DNA of 64,000 bases, from NCBI GenBank assembly GCA_030062745.1, contig CP099849.1, forward strand, positions 11,878,144 through 11,942,143, given 5' to 3'. The notes below the pieces were generated by a model. It was given only the letters and a program-made list of their open reading frames with translations, searched no databases and was not told the DNA's origin. Below, one piece after another: positions 25,720 through 39,200 of the stretch (positions are counted from its first letter, which is position 1; every line of letters starts with the position of its first letter). Source of the stretch: Capitulum mitella. Lineage: Eukaryota; Arthropoda; Thecostraca; Pollicipedomorpha; Pollicipedidae. The translations under genes and the position numbers were made by a program.

Positions 25720-28700
25720 GTCAGTGATCCGGCCCCCGCGGCCCCTGGAGGGACGCGCGACCTGCGACCCCGTCCCCGACGCCGGCTGGCCCTGCGGCCG
25801 GGCGGCTGGCGGCAGCGGTGGATTTTACGTCTCTCGAAGCGGCAGAGCGTATTTCGTTTTCATATGTCGATCTACCTTGGGTTAATACTCGCGACACCAC
25901 ACGAGACTTGCCACTGGTCCTGGTCCTAGCGTTTGCGACCTAAAAGGATGATCATTTGAATGTGTGAAAGGTGAACGGCCCTGAAAAAAAACAGCTAATG
26001 TGCCCGACCATATACAGGCACCTACCGCATCCATATGAAACATTTCATGTCAGGCCAACAAAAATTGTTTTGATATGATTTCCTTGTAAGTCCTAGCATA
26101 GGAATGTACCTGAACCTCGGCCCCCTACGATGTGGGGAAAAAATGTCGCAAAAAGCTCCCTGATCTCTTGCCTCGCAGTGCAGTACGTTTACCACGGTAA
26201 TAGTTGTCTTTAATGTCCGTGACTTGTCCCACGAACTTATTTTGTTCATAAAAATCGTCATAATGTGATCATTTTTTCATAATAGGATTACTTGTTATAT
26301 CCTAAAAACTATTTGACAACGGATTGGCGTATCATCTTTTCGATGTGATTTCCGTCGATTACGTGCAAAAGACAGGGAAACTGTGTCAATGGAAAATATA
26401 AGCGCGAGGAAGTTTTCACATGCCTTTCGTGTATGTATCAGGCCCTAGGAATATACTAAGTTCGTGAAGGCTGCATGTCCGAATAATGTATTTCCAAGGC
26501 TGCATTGTATAATATATATATATATATATATATAACATAAATAAAATGCATTCCTTAACATGCATGCCGCATGTATGGCATGAAACAGTCGTCGTTAGCA
26601 AGCTGTCAATGGTCGCATGATCTATAATTGGTCACTGAAGTCCAATAAGAAAACGTCTTATAGCTGATGTAGGTATGATTTAAGACATCAACTACTTTAC
26701 TTTCCCGCAAATCGACTTTCATCTACGGCCAGTTGGTTTCTGCCACCCAAACCACCGGATAAAAGGCTGCCGCACAAAACGAGCCGGCTGTTAAGGCATC
26801 GGCTCATTACATGACGTTAGAAAGTTGTCCTGGGTCCGCAGAACAATCTGATGGGACGTTGAAGCAGAACTCAAGCTACCAAGTTTCTCTGGGTGCCTAA
26901 AGCCTCAGAATATCACGAATTTGCATGAAGGAGTTCGTATATCTATACAGTTTTTATAATGACATTTAATTTCTAGCTTTGCATCTTAACATTCAATGCT
27001 ACTGTATGTCTAGGTAAAACACACGATCATTATACGTACGTTTGGGTCAAATGCAAGGCAAACGCTGGGTAATGGCAATGAGCTGCTGGCACAAACAACT
27101 TGTAGGTTCTTCTAAAATTAAGAAGATCAGAAGAAGATTACGAATAGCAGCCATTTTAAATGGACGAAGAACAACAGGTAAGCTGCAGTTTTTAAGAATG
27201 TTCCATTCTGATACATTTCTGAGCTTACATTGTTTCTATCTCAAGGTTTTGAAGTGCCAGCAAGGTACACCAACTACAGGAGTGGCCCTGGAACATTAGA
27301 AATGGATAAACAAGTCAAAAACCCTTCCGGGGCTCCACTCCTCCTCTTAAAAGGTTTCTTATCCATTCAGCTAATTTTCTTAACGCCGCACATGCCATAC
27401 CGCTGCCTCCATTTCAAGTGTTTAGCATCTGTGGCTTTCTTCACAACACCTTTTCACGGATTCCCTTGAACATTTCGCAACGTAAAAATGGCGCTCAGGC
27501 ATCATTTATGTATAACTCACTAAGTGAAACACAATGAAACGCTGCCCACTCAACTGAAATTATTTAAAATCATCTGCCACAATCGCTAGCACAGACTGTG
27601 GCAACACTAATCCACCAGTCAATTTACTTGCAGCGTGCTTCCATGAACGGAGCGGTATTGTCACCGCCATGAACAATTTGACCAAGCCAAGTTCAATTGG
27701 CTGGCTTATCCCACTCAAAAACTCATTGGCTTACTTCGTGTCAAACCAACACGATCAAAAACTCCTGCAATTCACCAGTTTCACAAAGTGCATAATGATT
27801 TCCGTGTCAAACTTAGTCGTTGATGTGCGTCACATTTGTCGATGGATTGCGCTGCCCGTTTTGCCTCAGTCTGTAAGTTCTAACTAATCCGTTTGGGTGA
27901 TTTAATCTAATACTGGCAAGCGTAATAATCTTTAAAACAACGAATATTTCACCATTTGAATGACCAGTTCTACATGCATAAGTTAACGGAGTAGTTAATG
28001 ACGCAGTGTGGGAAATGGTAAGAAATCGGTGCAGACTAAGCACCATTTGACATAGAAGAAGCTGGCGACTTAGTGTTTTTTTCTAGTCGGCGAGATAAAC
28101 TGAAAAATAAGTACATCAGGGTAAAATTCATTATGTTTGGTTCAGAATTTTGCGCCATTTTGTCTCTACTGATGTTACGTACATGTTGAAAAGCCTCGCT
28201 AAAAAACTTGGTCATTCAGCGTGCAAACATTGTTCACATTGGCCGCTTTTGGAAGCCGTCCTCACTGAACTACAGAAATCACACTTTGGGCACGCAAGAA
28301 AAATCGCGATGAAATTAAAAAAAAAATTGAATCAATTTATTGAATGAACTGAATTAAAAAAATACCCGCTCCCGGCTGGGGTGTAGTTGACCGCCCCCCC
28401 TGGGGTTTTTCTGGGATTGCGAGAGAAAAAACAGACACAGAGCCACGAAACTTTGTGTGCCTTTTTCTTTCATCATTTTTACATCTCGTGTCAAAATTTT
28501 GACCTCAGGTCAAGTTTGGTGTCTGACCTAGGTCAGGTCAAACATACCTATGTCCAAAAAGGTTTAGCGCCCTGTAACTTTTTCGAAAAACAAGATATCT
28601 CAATAATACTTTCAGGGATTAGTGATCCTGATAGATGAAACAAATCTGCTATCTCAGATTTTCCGGAATTTTCCGGGTCATTGACCTGAGGTCAAGCCCA

Positions 28701-31700
28701 TTTTCAAGACATGTCGTTGTTTGGAAAATTGACGGAATTATTCATAACATTTTTAGTGTGGAGTGAAGCAGACATCTAGTTACCGTCATTGGGCAAAGTA
28801 TCAATGACTTCCAGCCATTGACCTGAGGTCAAGCCACGAATAACTGTAGTGAGTCAAAATGTACCACCGTCAAAATCGACGATGAATTATTCAGAATGGG
28901 TAGAAAATGGCAGAACTAGCTTGCACAGACGCAAGTAATACCACGAACCCCAAAAATTTGAAAAAATAGCATATTTTGGAAATAAACAGGTTCTTTCGCG
29001 AATAAAGCTCCGCCAATCGTGTAAATTGGTAACTAACGAATTTTTCCCAAATTTAAGCATGGAAAACCATCACATGAACCACTAACATCAATAAAATTTA
29101 CATGGATAAGCTTTTTTCGCGAAAATAAAGGAACGCCAAAATTAGTTCCCGTCAATTCGTTACTGCATACGCCTGCGGCGCACGGCGACAGCCGGCGCGA
29201 GAATTGCCGTGTCTTTAACTCGACGTTTCGGCGTATATATTGCACAAATCTGAGAAATTAGATGTGTATTGGCATCTGCGGACCTTTACTCGTGCGCGGG
29301 TGCCTTTACCTAAGCGTTATTAGTCACAGCCCTTGAGATTCAGGCCATTTCCCGGTCTCATGCAGTCGGCTATGAAAAAACATATATAGGGCGCAAATTG
29401 CTTACATGTTATCTAAAACTAAAAATGAGACCAGTTTCGAGCTCTACTCGTCCCAAGCTTTCCAACAATGTGCTTATTTTTTATCGCGTGACCAACCGTT
29501 GAGTTAGAGGGGAAGGCGGCCAACTGCCCCCCCCCCGTCGCGCATGGTCGTAACCGACCGACGGTCGTACGCGGGTTAAAACTGGCGCAATATCCAGCCT
29601 GCTGTAAGGGAGTTGCGTTAGGAACTTCCTCACGTCGTTTCTGGCCAGGTTTTTGGAGACAATTAGTCTTCTAAAAACCGCGTCATGCGATCGATAGACC
29701 TAAAACTTTTAGGGAGGGTAGTCGTGATCATTCCTGAGAATTCTGCTATCTCGAATTTGTCAAGGTCAAGATTACTTCAGTTTCTGCCCTGTTTCCCTAT
29801 TTCTAACGATTTTGAACCGTTTCTTCGCCTTTTTGGGGCCTGAAATGCCTTCCTGGGCCACGGACAGGCACATAGCCAACGGAAGAGCATGGGGGCCATG
29901 CCCCCTCCCCCTGAGCCAAGCAGTCTTCATATAGCAATCCCGCACGAATACGGAATAGTGATCATATATATGATGCAAAAGCGAACATTATGGGTATTCC
30001 TGCGGGTGAAATATGAGGTCAGTTACATAATATTTCTGCTTTTTCCTATAAATTTCATCACATGCTACTGGCATATGACAAAATTTGACATTCCCCCATG
30101 AGGACAACCGTGGCTGCGTGCCTGGCCAAGGAAGTCACTAAACATGACAAATGGTGTTAGCCCGTATGAAGGATCATGGTCATTGTTTGCTGCATTTTTA
30201 TTGACCCTCGACAGAACACGAAATAAAACGAAGAAAATGGCTGAATGTCAGGTCATGTCACAAGGTCAGCTCAGGCCACATCGGGTCATTAGCGTTCTAG
30301 TCTGTCAGTATTTAAAAAAAAATGTTCGTAGAAATCTTTCGTATCGTTTTGAAAGCATGCATGGACAGCAAATCGGCAGTGACATTCAAAAACCTCACAA
30401 ATATGGCAAAATGGAAACTGATATTATTTTATGTCACCTGATACAATACACGATTATATGCATGTTGTAAATTATATGTTTACACAATGTACATTGAAAT
30501 TTGAAGAGAAACCACACTTCGGGGTAGCAAGTTGTGTATTAAAAACAACCTGTTTCGAGCCATTTCGGCTCCTTATCAAAGTTTTATATATACACAGCAT
30601 CAATTCTGTCACGAACATTTACAGACAATGTTTTTCTTAACGCACACACATGAAATAATTCAACCGGAGCCTTCAGTGCAGTCTTTCGCCTTTATCATGC
30701 CCGCTACTACTTTATTCAACAAAAACTGACCCGATGACGTATTTGCATTTTCTGTCTTCTGTCTTCACAACATAATACTTGTATCAAAACATTCTAGTTG
30801 TTTTCCTCAAATTTGATCATTTCGTTCATTTACATTATAATGTAAATCATGATTTGAGTTGCGTTGCATTTGTTTCCAATAATTTCTATATTTATGATAC
30901 GTCCTATGAGCTTTCCATTGGCAAGCTCAGAATTGCTCTAGTTTTATTACGGACGGAACTAGAACATTTGTTAAAAAGATCCTATTTGGTAAATACGGGC
31001 CAAAAAGCTCTTTTTTTCGAAAATTCCCAAAAATTTTGAATGTTTTGAAGCGTATTTATGTCGCGCCTTCCAATGATAAAAGTTTAATTTTTCTTCGACA
31101 TCCCGTTCACAGGATATAGGTGGGTCGCGTCGAAACGCCCCTCCCCCAGGCCACAGCCGGCCATGTCAAGGTGTTGGTTGAGCGCGGTTTAAGATTTGGA
31201 TGAGCGAGGATGAACGAGCCATAATATCCGAACCAGCCATAATCTCAAGGAATATGCAGTTTACATTTTTAGACTCGTCGTACGTTCGTTTTGATCCACA
31301 ATGCGTTGTCTGTTGAATGAACAGGAGTTGGCGGTGAGACCAGGGCCACATCTTTTCTTTTTCAATGCACGCTTTTCTGCCTGTACCATTTTCCATATCA
31401 GTCCTTGAAGGCGTCTGAGCAGCCCGCAGTCACCACAATGAAGAGTTTGAAAAGACGGATGCGAAAGAAAGAAGGACCGCTCAAAGCGTCCCGACGTTGA
31501 GCTTGAAATCATAATCTCCTGAAAGGCATGACAAACATTAGGCTGTGTTCTTTTAAGCAAATCCCAATAAGGGCATATTCCTCCCACTATGTGTGTAGCA
31601 CATAGTAGACTCATGCTCAGACGCCTTCAAGGACTGATATGGAAAATGGTACAGGCAGAAAAGTGTGCATTGAAAATGTAGGCACAACACAGATAGGAGG

Positions 31701-33716
31701 GCGGCCCTATCAGCTTTGGACGGTTATAACGTACCGTGAAAAACTTTGCCTCAAAATGACTCTGACCACTCCTCGTTTCAGAGCAATCTGAGAGGAGGCC
31801 GGGTGTTGCTGGGGTATTGAAACTGCTCATCGAGCATTAAAGAGAATCAGCAGCTGTACCGTGTACCATAACCTCTTGTGGGTTTAGCTGTGCTTGAAAG
31901 GGACTATAAGAGAAACAAAAGCTGTTTCAGCGTGTCAGTATATAACATGGTGGGAAATAATAGGGCTGTAATGAGCCCGCAAGATACGTAGGCTCACTTC
32001 GCCGAACGAGGAATTATTTGTCAATTATTGTGGGGCCAGCAGTACCCTTAGGGAAAGCGACTGTTTCGTTACAGTTCTGAAAACACTTCTGGATCCATTC
32101 TTTCAGAAAAAAACAATCGACGTAAACGTGAAACCTGGTCGACCCAGCCGGAACTTGGCCCCAAGTTTCACATTCGTGGTTCCACTGCATCACGGTTGCG
32201 GACAGCCATCAGCTGATCCGGCGATGTTCCCCAGGATGGGATGGCTGCTTCAGCAAAATGAAAAATGACATAATGGAGACGTCATGGCTCCAATTTACCG
32301 CTTCTTAGTTTTTCATCGATGTCAAAGACAGTTCTAAGAGGCATTGGAATGTGTGCAAGGTTTGCATAGCCGGCGCAATTTTTATATAATTTCTTTCAAC
32401 GCAACACGATAGAGCTAAAAATAACTAACCAAATTAGCAGTGCCGTCACCCTACCTGGATTATGACCTGCCGCACCCATAGGGTTAGATGTGACACATGC
32501 CGCCCAAAGTGCTGCTTGACACTCGTGACATTTTAAGAAATACATGAATGTATACACTTGATCCTCGCTGTGCATATTGAAACTAACCCTCACGTCCACT
32601 GGGCGCTGATGCTGGGAATGGCATGAATGAGTTGACCAAAAATAGCTCCCAGAATATCCATTAATCAGCAGGCTATATTTAGCTGTCAAAACGCGTGCTC
32701 CAGACGGTCTAACTGGGCGACCAGATGGCCTATTCCGGCCACATGTGGACGATTTAATATTTCATGCACATAGATGAATTCTATTTAGGATGCCCACATT
32801 TTCTTCCCTTGGAGCTCAACGAATCTGTTACATGTGTCCTTGAGTAATCTGTCGCAGTGCAGTTTCTGTTTACCGTCATTGATTTGAAATACGGCGACTT
32901 ATTTAACAAGTCCAAAAATGTGGGACGCAAAAGGGTTATAGCGGTACACTTGCGTAGTAAAAAATTCCTTCAAATTCAAGTTCAGATTTCAATCAAGTTC
33001 AAATTTCCTTTCTATACCAGGCACCTATGTTACCGAAAGTTTAATGTAACCTCTGACGTCTGCCTCGAATCCTTAGCTTCTAGCTAGATCGTGTCTTCTT
33101 TGCTTGTCATCGTAAATTTAAGTCCGGCCTTTACCACGTTGCTTGCAGTCCATTAGCTGACAGGCGACGCGGCGCAATGTACAGTCTCGGTAGCTGCAAG
33201 TTTCCGCGGCACAATAGGCCTAGCACGTGGCAGGGTGCGCGTTTAACGCTGTGCTGCTCGTCTCATAATGCGGTATCGATGGCCATGCTGGAAGGCCGTA
33301 TCGATCGCGTCTCATCGACCATTTCTACTGCAGTGGCGCGGCATGAGGCTTTTCCGAAGCTTCGTGCACCCTGCAAACTCCACAGGTCGGCTGGCAATCC
33401 ATTCCGGGCTTCGGCGGTACAGAACAACGCATTCTGAACACTAAAACTTCAGGTCAGGACGACAGTCGACACTCATAAATTGCCTTCATTTTACCTCATT
33501 TGATGGTTGTCACCGTGAACGTTGTTTTGCAGGAAGCAGAGTCGGGGAACGGATACTCGGAAGAGCAATGAAATCGTCTTGCTTTCAAGAGGCAGTTAAC
33601 CAAATGATCAAATTTGAGGAAGACAACTCGAATGTTTTGATGCGAGTATCATGTTGTGAAGACACATACATCTTACACTGTAACGAGTATGCGCAGATAT
33701 CTCTAAATCTCCCTCT

Positions 33717-33755
<39 letters not shown>

Positions 33756-36142
33756 GACTTGCTCAAAGTGCTGGCATTGTTCAAAATTATCTTGGCACAC
33801 AAATAACATGGCAAAATTTGAGTTAAACAGTTCAACCAAGGGTGAGATTTAATCTGAAGGGCATTTCACTGCTGGTGCACCAATTTTTGATTCCTGGGCG
33901 ACATCATTGGAAAACGTATTGCCGCCTCTCGTTCGATTGCGGCGAGATTCATAACGTAAATCAATCTTGGCTCAGACCCCGGCTTCGTAATAAGGCCTCC
34001 AATGAGGCCAAAATCTAATTAACTGGCAATGGAGGGCTGGAAGTTCGGGCCCGATGAACGCTTGTGGCATATGACATGTAGCAGATGGACACTCCTTTTA
34101 GTCGAATCATGCAGTAGGGTCATGCCCAGCGATATGCGTTACGCAAAATCAGTGCCGACTCAGCTTCGTTACATGCTCAATGCTCACGGGGTTCACTAGT
34201 CACTAGTAAGCAGCGGTCCGTTGTCTTGTGGAGAGACGCTAGGCAGCAGCCCAACACGGAGTGTCTCCCGTTTACATCGCACATGTTAACTGTTTGAGAG
34301 TAATATGCCGGCATCAGTATGAGCAGACAAGTGACGAAAACGATAAGGGTGGCCCTGTAGAACTGCGCATTACAAAGTTTGGCGTACGAAAAGACACTCT
34401 CCGTGGCGCGATGATAGCAAGGAGAGAGATAGAAGAGAAATGCGCTCTTTAGACGACGAAGAAGAAGACTAAAAGAGCAGACGACTGGACTCTGTCTCGA
34501 GGCCCCGTCAAGTAGCGCAGCGTAAAGTGCACATAATTTAGCAGTGCTGCTGGCACGCTGATGCTGTTTGTTTGCATTTCTTTTGGAGCGAACATTCCCA
34601 ACCAAGAGTTATCAAATGCTTAAATGCTTCTATCTATATCTACATCACCTATAAGAAGTTTACTGATTGGAAAAAAGTGAGCAGTTACATATCATGTGAC
34701 CATCGACAACTTAACGACGTCCATCAGCGCAGCCAGAGGGGGGCCTAAAGGGGTGGACCGCCCCCTTTAGGTCCGCATTATTCTTTTGTTTAATATTCCC
34801 AGCAGGCGGTTTTGGTATGATTTCAGTTCTCATTGAGCTCCTCGTCCCCCCTCCTTTTTTAAGAAAATCCTGGCTGCGCCCCTGACCACGTCCGCTTTAT
34901 ACCATACATGCTCAAACCTATATTCTTAAGACCTAAAATATAACCACGAGGAAACTTCGGCTCTCTTGTATTTGACACTGACACATACTTTACATCCATT
35001 CTTTTACACGCAGTCACTGGAAACCAAACCCAGAAGGCTACACGTCAATCTGTCTGTGACAAATGCACATATTTATTATCACGTATGATAACCATGCTGC
35101 ATGCAATTACTGTGGCATGCTCTATCGACCTAGTTGTGAAGCCCGGGTACAGAGCACCAGCTGTTCGACGAGGGTTTGTCTCACATGTGCAAACATAACG
35201 AAGTGGCAGGCAATCTTCAGAAATGAAGACTGTCGTGAGTTATGGTTTCAAGGATTCTCGTTCTTTTACGCGTATCTTGCGCTGGAGCAGGGTGCGCAGA
35301 TCTGCACAGGAGTGCTTTTTTAGTCTGTTCATGGCAATGTTTGTCTTTAATTTATCCAGAAAGTAAGACAAGAGTTTTAATGAAATAAGTGAAAACGTCA
35401 TGCGCTGTGCTGTGCAGGTTTGTTCTGAAAATTTAATTTCGTCCAAGTGGAGAAAAATTGCTAACAGTCGATGTGTCACTGTTCTCCTTTTCTAGGCCCA
35501 GATCTCCACACGGCTGGACATATTTTAACATGTTAACTGGGGGACAAAGTCCCCCCAGTCCTACACTTTGCCCCCTCCCCCAGTCAAGAGCCTTAGTCCA
35601 TGCAAAGAAAAGAACAGCTAGAAGTAGAGCAACCACTGAGGTCATCGCTGTGTAGCGTAACCAGGAGAGTATTCCATAAAGCGCTGCGTTCGAGAGTCTC
35701 TCGAGAGCCTTGCGAATCAGCATCTTATCAACGAAGGATATCTTGAATCATTTAGTTATGTGGGAACACACTTAGAAGCATCACGTTATCGTATGTATGG
35801 CAGGCATACCTAACGACCGTTGGCGGGCGTGTTTGGTAATTGGTACACCGGCACCGATGCCGCGATTGTCTCATGGGCGGCCAACGCGTTTCATTGCACT
35901 GTAAGCACGTTAAAGATCACGAGGCGAGCGACCATGTTTGACATGTTAAAACGCAAGAACACTGAAGGGCGGAAATAAAAATAAAAACAAAGTCCAGCAA
36001 AAGTGAAATACAATCTTCTTGCAAAAGTGGTTAAAAGTCTTGTACCAAGCCCATATTCTACACGCATGATTTCCTCCCAAAGACGCAAAAATTAATGAGA
36101 AAGCACTCTGGAAAAGCCCTGATCGTAATTCGCCCATATACA

Positions 36143-36211
<69 letters not shown>

Positions 36212-39200
36212 GACGTGGCTAAAATTCAACAAGGAGAACGCAAATGCCGGGGGTCTCGCTCGCAACGTTGTCCCCGCAGTCATTTTCCCTTAAAATAGGC
36301 CCTACCCTACGGCCTTTTTATACTTTCCCCAAAAACGTTACTTCGTACCTTCACGGTCCTAACTAGCTCCGAATGCTGCCATGTGATCAGTGATTTGTGG
36401 AGATCATTGAAAATGCCTTGTCGTCGGCGCATGGATGTAGTTTTCAGTATTTTTTGTGGGTGTTTTGCCCCCCCCCCCAATTTTGGTGGAACATCCTCCA
36501 TAGTTTTCTAAATTTTTCTCTTGGGGCCATGGAGGGTGCGCAAACCCAAAAATTTGGAGTCCTCACAGCAATGCATAAGTGGGTTGCCTCACTCTGTTTC
36601 AAGAAGTTTCCCTCTTGTACCCAGGCACGCACCCAAGATTTTCCTCATGAGAAAGGGCAAATGTCACTTTCGAAATTTGACATATCTGATATAAATCTGG
36701 CATATGACAAAATTTATAGGAAAAAGCAGCAATTTTCTGCGGTCTATCTCATATTTAACGTACAGGAAAGCACATGTTTGCTTTTGCAATATATATATGA
36801 TTACTATTCCGCATTCGTGCGAAATCGCCATATGTCTAGTGAGGACCGCTTGGCTCAGGGAGAGGGTCATGGTCCCCATGCCCCCTGGCTACGTCCCTGC
36901 TTGCATCGGCCCATTTATATGCATTTATACACATATTTCCTCGAACAGGTAAGCTGCACTTGCTCATCAAAACTGGGGGAAATTTCTCGTCCGAGTTGTC
37001 CTTACTCTCTCCCACATGGCAAGGCTCTGACTAAGCCAAACAAACAGATAAATTATCGGGAGCCATCCAAGCTGTTCAGTGCAACAGGTTTCTTCAATTT
37101 AGTGCATATACTTAAAAATATATCCCATAGCCTTCCCGTATGACGTCTGAAGACTTGTGCCTACAGGCATATTGAGTTCTATATTTTTTATCAAGTAGTA
37201 TTAGACGAAAATAGGACGAGAGGCGCTGGATGAAAATGGTTTACGTTTCATCCAGGGTTTTCTTAGTTATTACTTTTAATTTAGGTATAATGCGCCGCGA
37301 ACCTTCTAGGAGGCTTCCCTGCAATGGCAAACACGTTTCAGTTTATGGAGACCTAGAATGCCGTAAAGCGCCCACGGGCGTGACAGCAAACAACGATCAA
37401 CGAGTTATATTTGTTGTGACTGGGCGACCCAAAACGAACTCAGAGCATCGCAGAACGTCATGCCGTCTCTAACTTCATTACAACATCGTTCATTTCATTC
37501 TCACGGAAAAGTGGAAACTGTCACAAGAGCGGACCTTCCCGGACGATGAGGTTCGCATAAAATCGTTGAGTCTGACAGTATGTTGTAAACATCGCGGGGT
37601 TTGAGGAAAGACCACATGTGGTATCTCGCAGCTCTTGTTGCCGGAAACTAGGTTTCAGCCAAATATGTTGTTTTTTCGCGTTCATTCACACACTCGTCCA
37701 CATCCCTAATGCGCAAACGCAACACCGCTGACCTGCTAAATCGCTGCCAAGTCAAATAACTCTAAATCACGGCAGACGCTACACTAAAGAAGCGACTTCA
37801 CGCGGAAATAAATATGGATATAAAAGGATTAAAAATACATCACCGGCCTTTTGATAAACGTCACGACAAACTTTTTGACGTCACGTAGCCTTTTGACAAA
37901 CGAGACGCTACGTAGGTCGTGTGTCGTTCCAAATATCCTTCTTTGCCGCCAAGGAAGATGTGACTGGTGCGGTGAGATGTGGCTTGAAATATCAACGTAG
38001 TGTGTAGGTTTAATGTACCTCCACGTGATTTGCAGGTATGGCGTTGCTGAAGTGGACATATGTCTTTGGTTCCGTTCAGTCTCTTTTTTGATCATGATCG
38101 GTGGAGGGGACATACCTGCTTATTATCGAATGTTAGAATACCAGAGTCCCTCCATGACAGTTGCGATATTTTAGAAAAAAACGTACAAAATATGCAAAAC
38201 ACATGAATGTATAAATTGAACGTTCCTCAGCTGGGCATCAAACTCACTGTTCATTGCCACTTTTTAAACATCCTGCTTATTTACGGGCCTCTTGACACTA
38301 GTATTTCTTGCTAGTTCACAGTGCAGCTTCCGCCACCCACGTCAGCGGGTGGCCGAGTCTGTTCAAACGACAAGCAGTACATGCCCTGCACTTTTATCAC
38401 TGGGACTTGTTGTCAGCTCAGGGACAGCGGATTGCATTTTCGGCTGGGGGGGGGGAGCAAGCTCTATCGGATCAACAGCCGACCTCATTTGGATTACCTC
38501 CTTCCCCCTCCCGGCAAAAATAACTGAATTTCGTTCTTTTTGCTATCGCCCAGTTTTTCGTTAAATAAAATAAACAAACTTTTTTGCCGGGTTTCGGCGC
38601 TAGTGTACACTTGTGTTCTCTAGAATGCATGGATTTTTCTGTTCAGGTCTATACCCATTACCATTTTTCAGGTCTTTGCCCTTGGCCATCCATCTACATA
38701 ATGGCGAATGATGCAAACTTCTGTTTCTTATGTTTGGGTTTACATCACGAATTCAACAGTATTGTAAAGTACCTTTGTAAACGGTTGAAAGACAGTTTCG
38801 TCCCACAACATTAATTATAACTCGACGCTCGGTAACAAAGTTCTTACAGACCATCACACGTGAACGAAATCATTATCTTAAGCACTTGCCACATCAGCTT
38901 TGCCTGTCCCCCACGCACATAATGTAATAATACTAGCAACAAATCCCTGGCATAATGGACCAGGGGCGTAGCCAGGATTCCGCCGGGGGGGGGGTCAGAT
39001 CGGATCAAGGGGGCCCTCGAAACCAATGGGAGCCTTCGCCAAGGGCGGATCCAGAATTTCGTCAAGGCGGGAGGGGAGAGTGATGGAGGCGAATGGTCAG
39101 CGCGGGGCCCCATTTTTTGCCCTTCAGATACGATAAAATGATGTAATTTTGCGTTTTTACAACATAAAATAACCAAAAAAATTCAAACGCGTCATCTTAT

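Noticed and set aside
36397..37143. 248-codon plus-strand frame
   Set aside because: It runs through a hAT-type MITE (36622-36899) and AT-rich DNA, with no family resemblance.
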